In this document: one piece after another, positions 42,160-51,536 of the stretch | How positions within the stretch are numbered: the stretch's first letter is position 1 | Layout: each line of letters begins with the position of its first letter | Assembly: GCF_019195455.1 (NCBI RefSeq) | Contig: NZ_JAIMBW010000001.1 | Span: 124,001-188,000 of the forward strand | Reading direction: 5' to 3' | Origin: Gymnodinialimonas phycosphaerae | GTDB taxonomy: Bacteria > Pseudomonadota > Alphaproteobacteria > Rhodobacterales > Rhodobacteraceae | Length of the DNA stretch: 64,000 bases | Position numbers and translations under genes: made by a program | The notes under the pieces: model-generated | Database searches by the model: none | What the model was told of the DNA's origin: nothing | What the model saw: only the letters and a program-made list of their open reading frames with translations

Positions 42160-44949
42160 TCATTTTCCGACCTTCCATGCGAGGTCTTTGGGGCCTGTGC
42201 CCACGGGCGATTTGATTGGCGGGAAGGCGGGTTGCGATTCCGTCTGGGCGGAGGCTTTTCCGATGCGGACCTTGAGGTCGAACCACGCGGCCTGGCCCGT
42301 GATGGGGTCCGAGTTGATCCAGCGGTGGCCGTCGCCTTTGGCGGGCAGCAACTCGTGGATGAGGTGGTTCAGGAGAAAGCCCTTGGTGGCCTCGGGCGCG
42401 CCTTTGTCCAGCGCCCAGGCACCTTTGCGTTTGCCGATGGCGTTCCATGTCCAGACGGTGTTTTCGTTGAGCGCGGCCATCTCCATCACGGGAACGATGA
42501 TCTCGCCGTGGGGGGAGGTGACGCGGGCCCAGTCGCCGTCTTGCAGGTTGTTGGACCGCATCAGATTTGTGGGCAGATAGAGCGGGTTGTGGCCATGGAG
42601 CTGGCGCAGCCAGGCATTTTGCGTGCCCCAGGAGTGGTACATCGCCATCGGGCGCTGGGTCAGAGCGGTGATGGGGAAATCGTCCACGTGGTTGGCGGGG
42701 GCCGGGTCGGACCAGAAGGGCAATGGGTCCATATTCTCGGCCACCCGCGCGCGCAGGTGTTCCGGCGGCTGGATGTCGCCATGACCTTCGGCGGCGCGGC
42801 GGAACTTTTGCATCGGCTCCACATAAAGTGAAAAGAGATAGGGCTGGGGGGCGTCGTAAAGGCCCATCTCGACGGCCCAATCCTGGTACGCGTTGTTCCA
42901 CGGTTTCATGTATGTCGCGCCCTCGGGCACGTCAGCGTGGAAGAAACCGCCGTTCTCGATATACTTGTTCAGCTGATCGGGGTTGGGATCGCCCCGGCCA
43001 TGCTGGTCGCCGTTCTCGCCCCGCCACCCGGCCAGCGGGCCGATGCCCGGTTTCCGGACGTGGTTCACGATATAGTCGCCGTAATCGGTATATTTCTGGG
43101 TGCCGTCCTCGTTCACGAAGCCCGGCAGACCCAGCCGCGCGCCAAGATCGCACAGCGCCGATTGGAAGCCTTTGACGTTGCGGTCAGGCGCGATCACCGG
43201 CCAGCGGATGGCGTCGGCCAGACCGCCTGCTTCGCAGATCGGGCGGTCCAACAGGCTGATGCAATCGTGCCGCTCAAGGTACGTCGTATCGGGCAGGATC
43301 AGGTCGGCGTAGGCGACCATTTCGGAGCTGTAGGCATCGGAATAGATGATGTGCGGGATGACGTATGCGCCGTCAGGGGTCTTGTCGGTCAGCATCTGCA
43401 TCACGCCGCCGGTGTTCATCGACGAGTTCCACGACATGTTGGCCATGTACATGAACAGCGTGTCGATCTTGTAGGGATCGCCCGCATGGGCGTTGGAGAT
43501 CACCATGTGCATCAGCCCGTGCGCGGACATGGGGTTTTCCCACGTGAAGGCCTTGTCGATGCGGGCGGGGGTGCCGTCTTCTTTCAGAGCCAGATCCTCG
43601 GGGCCGTGCACGAACCCTAGGTGCGGGCCGTCGAGCGGCGCGCCGGGGGTGACCTTGCAGTGCGGCTTGGGGTGGATCTTGGAGGGCTTGGGGTAGGGCG
43701 GCTTGAAGCGGAAGCCGCCGGGGGCTTCCACCGTGCCAAGCATGATCTGGAGGACATGCAGCGCGCGGCAAGTCTGGAAGCCGTTGGCGTGGGCCGAGAT
43801 CCCGCGCATGGCGTGCATGGAGACGGGGCGCGCGGTCATGGAGGTGTGCTTTTCACCCCGGAAGTCCGTCCACTCGATGGGCAGTTCGAACGACTCCTCG
43901 AACGCCACGCGCGCCAGTTCGGCGGCGATGGCGCGGATGCGGCTGGCCTCGACCCCGGTGCGCTCGGCCACGGCCTCGGGGGCGTAGTCGTCGGACATGT
44001 AGCGTTCGGCCATGTGGTGGAGGACGGGCTTGTGGCCGTCCTTGTGCGTGGCGGCAAGGTCGGGCTGCACGCCGTTCTTGTCGAACGCTGTGGGCTTACC
44101 GGTCTTGCGATCAATCACCAGTTCCTTGCCGTCCTTGTCACGCAACAGCAGGCCGGTGTCCTTGTCCACCAGCACCGGCGCGTTGGTCCAGCGCGCGAGG
44201 TAGTCGAGGTCGATCTTGCCGGCCTTCATCAGGCAATGAACTAGCGCCAGGATGAACAGCCCGTCCGTGCCCGGCGTGATGCCGACCCATTCGTCAGCCA
44301 CGGCGTTATACCCGCTGCGAATGGGGTTAACGCCGATCACCTTGGCACCACGTGCTTTGATCTTTCCCAGACCCATCTTGATCGGGTTGCTGTCGTGATC
44401 CTCGGCCACGCCGAATAGCATGAACAGCTTGGTGTGGTCCCAATCGGGCTGGCCGAATTCCCAGAACGCCCCGCCCATGGTGTAGATGCCCGCCGCCGCC
44501 ATATTGACTGAGCAAAAGCCGCCGTGGGCGGCATAGTTGGGCGTGCCGAAGTTCTGCGCCCAGAAAGACGTGAAGCTTTGCGACTGGTCGCGCCCGGTGA
44601 AAAACGCCAGTTTTTCCGGGGCTTCTTCGCGGATCGGGCGCAGCCAGCCTTCAGCGATTCCATAGGCCTCGTCCCAGGAAATCTCCTCGAACTCGCCCGA
44701 GCCGCGAGGACCGACCCGCTTCAAGGGCGCTTTCAGCCGCGAGGGCGCGTTGACCTGCATGATCCCGGCCGAGCCCTTGGCGCAGAGGACGCCCTTGTTG
44801 ACCGGATGGTCACGGTTGCCCTCGATATAGGCGACCTTATCGTCCTTCATATGCACGTTGATCCCGCAGCGGCAAGCGCACATGTAGCAGGTGGTTTTGC
44901 GGATTTCGTCCGAGACTTTCGGGGACAGGTCCAGTTCGGGTTGTGCCAT
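42160..44949 (-). CDS. soeA: Sulfite dehydrogenase molybdopterin subunit SoeA
   Basis: A 929 aa molybdopterin oxidoreductase with an N-terminal 4Fe-4S site (C21, C24, C28 and C56) and the molybdenum-site region HGGFCSVNMAAAG. There is no twin-arginine signal, so it works in the cytoplasm, as SoeA does; DMSO, thiosulfate and tetrathionate reductases of this family usually have a Tat signal. SoeABC oxidises sulfite to sulfate and feeds electrons to quinone. The start at 44949 has GGAGG about 10 bases upstream. The DHPS genes at the other end of this window would generate sulfite, which supports the assignment. Another cytoplasmic oxidoreductase of this family cannot be excluded. Confidence 0.78.
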   Translation of the reverse strand: MAQPELDLSPKVSDEIRKTTCYMCACRCGINVHMKDDKVAYIEGNRDHPVNKGVLCAKGSAGIMQVNAPSRLKAPLKRVGPRGSGEFEEISWDEAYGIAEGWLRPIREEAPEKLAFFTGRDQSQSFTSFWAQNFGTPNYAAHGGFCSVNMAAAGIYTMGGAFWEFGQPDWDHTKLFMLFGVAEDHDSNPIKMGLGKIKARGAKVIGVNPIRSGYNAVADEWVGITPGTDGLFILALVHCLMKAGKIDLDYLARWTNAPVLVDKDTGLLLRDKDGKELVIDRKTGKPTAFDKNGVQPDLAATHKDGHKPVLHHMAERYMSDDYAPEAVAERTGVEASRIRAIAAELARVAFEESFELPIEWTDFRGEKHTSMTARPVSMHAMRGISAHANGFQTCRALHVLQIMLGTVEAPGGFRFKPPYPKPSKIHPKPHCKVTPGAPLDGPHLGFVHGPEDLALKEDGTPARIDKAFTWENPMSAHGLMHMVISNAHAGDPYKIDTLFMYMANMSWNSSMNTGGVMQMLTDKTPDGAYVIPHIIYSDAYSSEMVAYADLILPDTTYLERHDCISLLDRPICEAGGLADAIRWPVIAPDRNVKGFQSALCDLGARLGLPGFVNEDGTQKYTDYGDYIVNHVRKPGIGPLAGWRGENGDQHGRGDPNPDQLNKYIENGGFFHADVPEGATYMKPWNNAYQDWAVEMGLYDAPQPYLFSLYVEPMQKFRRAAEGHGDIQPPEHLRARVAENMDPLPFWSDPAPANHVDDFPITALTQRPMAMYHSWGTQNAWLRQLHGHNPLYLPTNLMRSNNLQDGDWARVTSPHGEIIVPVMEMAALNENTVWTWNAIGKRKGAWALDKGAPEATKGFLLNHLIHELLPAKGDGHRWINSDPITGQAAWFDLKVRIGKASAQTESQPAFPPIKSPVGTGPKDLAWKVGK

Positions 44950-45055
44950 GGGTGTCGTCCCCTCCAAAGACATTAGTGCATCCGCTTTATTCGCGCATGC
45001 CGTCTTGAGCCATATGACCAAAACGCGCGGCCCTTAAGGCCACCACTTGGTCGTT

Positions 45056-45076
45056 TTTGAGACTTATGGTCTCAAA
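45056..45076. promoter_or_regulatory. Inverted repeat TTTGAGAC-N5-GTCTCAAA
   Basis: Perfect 8-base arms flank a 5-base spacer in the 214-base divergent gap between soeA and the Rieske oxygenase gene. It lies 88 bases before the oxygenase start and 107 before soeA, a natural spot for a regulator of either operon. A looser inverted pair, GACCAA (45016-45021) and TTGGTC (45047-45052), lies alongside. No regulator gene is adjacent. Confidence 0.5.
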
Positions 45077-45163
45077 TGGCAAGCGTGATCCGCGTTGTCT
45101 CGCGTTGACATGGGCCGCAATCGTGGAAAAGCTGCGGCTCAGTCAAGGGGAGGCCTGCTGCCG

Positions 45164-46477
45164 ATGATGAGCCAAGAGATGAACGACCAGATCACACGGG
45201 TCGGACCGGGGGCGCCCGCAGGCGCGGTGCTGCGCCACTACTGGCAACCGGCGGCCTTGTCGGATGAGTTGATGGGGGCCCGACCCGTGGTGCCGGTCAC
45301 ACTGCTGGGGGAGGAGTTGGTGCTGTTCCGCGATGAGGGGGGCACCCTGGGTCTGATCGGGCGGCATTGCCCACACCGGGGCGCCGATCTGGCCTATGGC
45401 AGGCTGGAGGACAACGGATTGCGCTGTCCGTTTCACGGCTGGCACTTCGATTGCTCTGGCCAATGTGTGGAGCAACCCGGAGAGCCCGAGGGCTCGCGCA
45501 TGCACGAGAACATCCGCGCGGTGTCCTATCCGGTGCGAGAGATGAACGGGATCATCTGGGCCTATATGGGGCCGGGCGACCCGCCGCAGTTCGCAGATTT
45601 CGACTGCTTCCGCGCGCCCGAGAGCCACGTTTTTGCCTTCAAGGGTCTGTGGGAGTGCAACTGGCTGCAAGCAATGGAGGTGGGAATCGACCCGGCCCAT
45701 GCCTCGTTCCTGCACCGTTTTCTACAGGATGAGGACCCGGCGGACAGCTATGGCAAACAGTTCCGCGATAGCGCTGGCAACACGCAGATACCCATGACCA
45801 AACTGCTGCGCGACTACCCCCGCCCCGACATCACCGTGGACGAGACGGATTATGGCCTGAAGTTGACCGCCCTGCGCCATCTGGACGACGGACGCACCCA
45901 TGTGCGTGTCACCAACCAGATATTCCCTCAGGCGATCTGCATCCCGATGAGCCGCGAGATGACGATCACCCAGTGGCACGTCCCCGTCGATGATGAGACC
46001 TGTTATTGGTACTCCATGTTCACCAGTTTCGGCGCGCCGGTCGACAAGGCGAAGATGCGCGATCAGCGGCTGGAAGAACATCGCCTGCCCGATTACGCGC
46101 CGCTCAAGAACGCGCGCAATAACTACGGCTATGACGCGGAGGAGCAGGGCAAACTGACTTACACGGGCATGGGGTTGGACATCAACGTCCATGACCAATG
46201 GGCGGTGGAATCGATGGGCCGCATTCAGGATCGGCGGTTCGAGCACCTTGGCAAGACAGACGTGGGCATCGTGAAATACCGCCGCATGTTGCGCGCCGCG
46301 ATTGCGGCCGTGGAGGCCGGGGACGCCAGCGGGCTGAAGATGCAGAACGGCGGCACGGAGGCCATTCGCGGGCCCTTGTCCAACGACGCCATTGCGCCCG
46401 ACGACAACTGGGTCGCTGCCAGCGAGGCGGCGGATCTTGAGCGTCGTGGACAGTGCAGCTGGGACGCAAGCGTTTGA
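45164..46477 (+). CDS. Rieske aromatic-ring oxygenase, alpha-type subunit
   Basis: A 437 aa protein with the Rieske cluster ligands C69, H71 (CPHRG) and C88, H91 (CPFHGWHF), and the mononuclear-iron site DPAHASFLHRF (D176, H179, H184). This is the phthalate/vanillate-dioxygenase-like single-subunit type, which hydroxylates or demethylates aromatic acids. GGGGAGG about 10 bases before ATG 45164 supports the start; the longer frame to 45095 is less likely. The stop overlaps the GS-like gene. No reductase gene lies nearby, so electrons must come from a shared reductase. The substrate is unknown but probably nitrogen-bearing, judging from its neighbours. Confidence 0.85.
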   Translation: MMSQEMNDQITRVGPGAPAGAVLRHYWQPAALSDELMGARPVVPVTLLGEELVLFRDEGGTLGLIGRHCPHRGADLAYGRLEDNGLRCPFHGWHFDCSGQCVEQPGEPEGSRMHENIRAVSYPVREMNGIIWAYMGPGDPPQFADFDCFRAPESHVFAFKGLWECNWLQAMEVGIDPAHASFLHRFLQDEDPADSYGKQFRDSAGNTQIPMTKLLRDYPRPDITVDETDYGLKLTALRHLDDGRTHVRVTNQIFPQAICIPMSREMTITQWHVPVDDETCYWYSMFTSFGAPVDKAKMRDQRLEEHRLPDYAPLKNARNNYGYDAEEQGKLTYTGMGLDINVHDQWAVESMGRIQDRRFEHLGKTDVGIVKYRRMLRAAIAAVEAGDASGLKMQNGGTEAIRGPLSNDAIAPDDNWVAASEAADLERRGQCSWDASV

Positions 46478-47844
46478 CGCCTTCTGACATCTCGGCCTTT
46501 GTAACGGCGGAAGGGATCGAGACGATCCGAACCGTCTTCACCGACCCTCACGGTATCTTGCGCGGCAAGACGATCACCGCCTCGGCGTTGCAGGGGGCGT
46601 TGAAAAACGGCATCCGTGTGCCCTCGACACTGCTGCTGAAGGATATGTCACACCGCACGGTATTCCCTGTCTGGGCAGAAGGCGGGGCCCCGATGCAGGG
46701 GGCCTCGGACGTGCTGCTGCGCCCCGATCCCGTCAGCTTCAAACGCTGGCCGCACGCGCCCCATTCAGCCCTTATCCACTGCGATGTCACCACGCTGGAC
46801 GGCGCGCCGATCCCCTTCGCCTCGCGCACCCTGCTGCAAAGCTGCGAGGAGGCCTTGGCCGAGGAGGGGCTGGCGGCGACCTTTGGGTTGGAGATCGAGT
46901 TCCAGATCTTTCGCGTCCTTGATCCGCAGATGGCGCCGCGCGACGCCACCATGCCTGGCACGCCGCCACAGGTCGAAAACACCACCCAAGGCACCCAATA
47001 CCTGACCGAGACCCGCTACGCCGAGGTCGAGCCGATGCTGGACCGCCTGCGCCGCGCCGCGCAGGAGATGGGGATGGACGTCCGCTCGGTCGAGATCGAG
47101 ATGGGCCCCTCGCAATACGAGTTCACCTTCGCGCCCGCAGGCCCCGGTGTCACGGCGGAAATGGCGGTGAATTTCCGGACGCTGGCCAAGGAGATTTGCG
47201 CGCGTTACGGGCTGCTGGCGAGCTTCATGGCCAAGCCCGCGCTGCCCAATGCGGCGGCCAATGGCTGGCATATCCACCAAAGTCTGTGCGACCGGACGGG
47301 CATCAATCTGTTCACGCCCAAGACCAATGAATTAAGCGATATGGCGGCACATTGGATTGCCGGGCTGCTGATCCACGCCGATGCGTGTTGCTTGCTGACC
47401 AACCCCACCGTCAACAGCTACAAACGTTTCGTGCCGCATCAACTGGCCCCCAACCATATTGGCTGGGCCCATGACAATCGCGGCGCGATGGTGCGTGCGA
47501 TCACGGCAGCGGGTGATCCCGCCAGCCGGGTCGAAAACCGCTTGCCAGACAGTTCCGCCAACCCGTATTTCGCCTTTGCTGCACAGCTACTGTCGGGCCT
47601 CGACGGGCTGCGCGCGGGCCGGACGCTACCGCCGCCGATGACCACACCCTACGGCGATACGGGGCAACACCTGCCGTCGACCCTTGGCGCGGCGATTGAC
47701 GCCTTCGCGGCCTCTGACATGCTGCGCACGGCCCTGACCCCGGTGGTGGCCCGCTGGCTGGTCACCCTGAAACGCGCGGAGTGGGAGCGCTACCTGGCCC
47801 ATATCTCGGACTGGGAGCAGGCGGAGTATTTCGCCACGTTGTAA
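46453..47844 (+). CDS. Glutamine synthetase-like gamma-glutamyl ligase
   Basis: This 463 aa GS-fold enzyme shows the metal glutamates (FGLEIEFQIF), the glutamate-binding NGWHIHQSL, and the adenylate/phosphate arginine regions NPTVNSYKRFVPHQLAPNH and VENRLPDSSANPYFAFA. Members in catabolic operons attach glutamate to amines (gamma-glutamylpolyamine or gamma-glutamylanilide synthetases). Pairing with a Rieske oxygenase recalls aniline degradation, where the GS-like enzyme activates the amine. The start is uncertain: GTG 46453 overlaps the oxygenase by 25 bases, while TTG 46474 overlaps by 4 and has GGGA upstream. It is not the housekeeping glnA type. Confidence 0.83.
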   Translation: MQLGRKRLTPSDISAFVTAEGIETIRTVFTDPHGILRGKTITASALQGALKNGIRVPSTLLLKDMSHRTVFPVWAEGGAPMQGASDVLLRPDPVSFKRWPHAPHSALIHCDVTTLDGAPIPFASRTLLQSCEEALAEEGLAATFGLEIEFQIFRVLDPQMAPRDATMPGTPPQVENTTQGTQYLTETRYAEVEPMLDRLRRAAQEMGMDVRSVEIEMGPSQYEFTFAPAGPGVTAEMAVNFRTLAKEICARYGLLASFMAKPALPNAAANGWHIHQSLCDRTGINLFTPKTNELSDMAAHWIAGLLIHADACCLLTNPTVNSYKRFVPHQLAPNHIGWAHDNRGAMVRAITAAGDPASRVENRLPDSSANPYFAFAAQLLSGLDGLRAGRTLPPPMTTPYGDTGQHLPSTLGAAIDAFAASDMLRTALTPVVARWLVTLKRAEWERYLAHISDWEQAEYFATL

Positions 47845-47858
47845 GGGTGCAAGATTCT

Positions 47859-49560
<1,702 letters not shown>

Positions 49561-49582
49561 TTCGCATTTGCAAGTGCTTAGG

Positions 49583-49615
49583 GGATGCGCAGGCCAAGGT
49601 CTGCGCATCCTTTTT
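49583..49615 (+). terminator. Intrinsic-terminator-like hairpin after the TRAP binding-protein gene
   Basis: A perfect 10-base-pair stem (GGATGCGCAG 49583-49592 with CTGCGCATCC 49601-49610) closes an 8-base loop and is followed by TTTTT. It lies between the binding-protein and membrane-subunit genes, so it is likely a partial terminator that favours the binding protein. Confidence 0.8.
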
Positions 49616-49635
49616 CCTGCGGAAGGGCTGACGGG

Positions 49636-50184
49636 ATGTTGCAAAGAGTCTCTGGCGCGTGGGCGCGGGTGGAGTTGGCAGTCGCCGCCGTCCTTGCCGT
49701 TGGCGTGACGCTTCTGATCTTGCTGAATGTCGTGACACGTTCCGCCGGAAACGCGATCTACTGGGTGGATGAGGCGGCGATCTACACGATGGTCTGGATG
49801 ACCTTTCTGGGCGCCTCGGCGGCGATCGCGTCGCGCCAGCAAGTCGCCATCACGGTCCTGACGGACCCGTTGCCAGAGGGCGCGAAACGGGTGGCGGCGA
49901 AGCTGGTAGATGTGGCCGTTTTCGCGTTCGCCTGCGCGATGATCTATTTCTGCTGGCGCTGGTACATGCCGCTGGCCTTGGCAGAGGCGGGCTTCGAAAC
50001 GATGGCCTTTCAGCGTGCCACCTTCAACTTCATCTACGCGGAACCGACCAGCACCATCGGTATCCAGAAATGGATCATCTGGCTGGTCATGCCGTTGTTT
50101 TCCCTTGGGGTATTCTTGCACGCCACAGCGCATCTGCTGAATTTCAGCCCGCCGGGCACGACCAAGGCAGAGGTGCAGGCGTGA
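49636..50184 (+). CDS. TRAP transporter small membrane subunit (DctQ family)
   Basis: This 182 aa protein has four membrane helices (about 11-31, 46-66, 88-108, 139-163) and the DctQ-like WVDEAAIYTMVWMTFLGAS segment. The start at 49636 follows GGAAGGGCTGACGGG and lies just after the hairpin; an upstream ATG at 49585 lies within the hairpin and is rejected. Its stop overlaps the dctM GTG start (GTGA). Confidence 0.84.
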   Translation: MLQRVSGAWARVELAVAAVLAVGVTLLILLNVVTRSAGNAIYWVDEAAIYTMVWMTFLGASAAIASRQQVAITVLTDPLPEGAKRVAAKLVDVAVFAFACAMIYFCWRWYMPLALAEAGFETMAFQRATFNFIYAEPTSTIGIQKWIIWLVMPLFSLGVFLHATAHLLNFSPPGTTKAEVQA

Positions 50185-51443
50185 CCCCCGTTCTTTTCTT
50201 CGTCAAGCTGCTGCTGGCCGTTCCCGTCGCCATTGTGCTGTCGCTGACGGCGATCTGGTACATCTGGGAGAGCGACAACACGATCCTTTATGAAAGCTTC
50301 GCGCAGCGCATGTTCTCGGGGATAGAAAGCTACGGGTTGCTGGCCATTCCGCTGTTCATGCTGACCGGCGAATTGATGAATGAGGGCGGCATGACCCGCC
50401 GCCTGATCAACGCCGCGCGCGTCTTCGTGGGCGGGTTTCGGGGCGGGCTGGCCTATATCAACCTGCTGGCCAACATGTTCATGGCGGCGATTGTCGGATC
50501 AGCCGCCGCGCAGATCGCCGTGATGTCACGCGCCATGGTGCCCGCGATGGAGAAAGAGGGTTATGATCGAGGCTTCGCCGCCGCCACCACGGCGGCAGGC
50601 GGCCTTCTGGCGCCGGTCATCCCGCCTTCGATGCTGTTCGTGATTTTTGGCGTGTTGGCGCAGATCCCCATCGGCAACATGTTCCTGGCGGGCATTATTC
50701 CGGGCCTGATCCTGTCGGCCTGTTTCGCAGGTGTCATAGCCCTGATCGGATTGCGCCAGCAGTTCCCGAAAGGCGAGTGGATGGTCGCGCGCGAGGCCCG
50801 GCGCGCGGTGCTATATGCGCTGCCCGCGATGCTGATCCCGGCGGCGATCATCGGCGGCATCATCGGCGGCATCGCCACGCCGACGGAATCCGCTGCCGTG
50901 GCAAGCGTGGTGGCATTTCTGCTGGGGTGGCTGCTTTATCGCGAATTGAAGCCTGCAAAGCTGTTCGAAATGTTCAAGCGCACGGCGCTGAACGCGGCGC
51001 TGATCATCTTCATGATCGCCGCCGCCAACGTCTTTGGCTGGGTCATCATCTACGAGGCCTTGCCGCAGCGACTGGCTGAATTGATCACCACGATCACCCA
51101 GAACCCCTTCGTGTTCCTGTTGATCGTGAACCTTGCTCTGCTGTTCGTGGGGATGCTGATCGACGGCATCGCGGCGATCATTCTGGTGACGCCGATCCTT
51201 CTGCCCATCGCAATCGACAGCTACGGGATCAGCCCCTATCAGTTCGGCGTCGTGATCTCCCTGAATCTGGTGCTGGGGCTGCTGACGCCGCCCGTGGGCG
51301 TCGGCCTCTACATCGCAAGCGCAATGTCCGAGACGCCGACGGGCCGAATCCTGGGCGCCCTGTGGCCGTTCCTTCTGGCCGTCACGGGTGTTCTGATCCT
51401 GCTGAGCTATTTCCCGGCGCTGTCGACGGCGTTGATCGACTAG
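50181..51443 (+). CDS. TRAP transporter large membrane subunit (DctM family)
   Basis: A 420 aa polytopic protein with DctM motifs such as NMFMAAIVGSAAAQIAVMSR, ATPTESAAVAS and LTPPVGVGLYIAS. The GTG at 50181 overlaps the dctQ stop by 4 bases; an ATG at 50070 lies within dctQ and is rejected. It completes the second TRAP system of the window, belonging to the Rieske/GS/HAAO cluster. Confidence 0.86.
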   Translation: MTPVLFFVKLLLAVPVAIVLSLTAIWYIWESDNTILYESFAQRMFSGIESYGLLAIPLFMLTGELMNEGGMTRRLINAARVFVGGFRGGLAYINLLANMFMAAIVGSAAAQIAVMSRAMVPAMEKEGYDRGFAAATTAAGGLLAPVIPPSMLFVIFGVLAQIPIGNMFLAGIIPGLILSACFAGVIALIGLRQQFPKGEWMVAREARRAVLYALPAMLIPAAIIGGIIGGIATPTESAAVASVVAFLLGWLLYRELKPAKLFEMFKRTALNAALIIFMIAAANVFGWVIIYEALPQRLAELITTITQNPFVFLLIVNLALLFVGMLIDGIAAIILVTPILLPIAIDSYGISPYQFGVVISLNLVLGLLTPPVGVGLYIASAMSETPTGRILGALWPFLLAVTGVLILLSYFPALSTALID

Positions 51444-51536
51444 GCACGGGGGGCGGCACGTAAATGGTGTCCTGCTCACGATGCCCGAAAAGGATGGGCG
51501 GGCATCGGACAATAGATTTCCAATCGCCCGGATATC

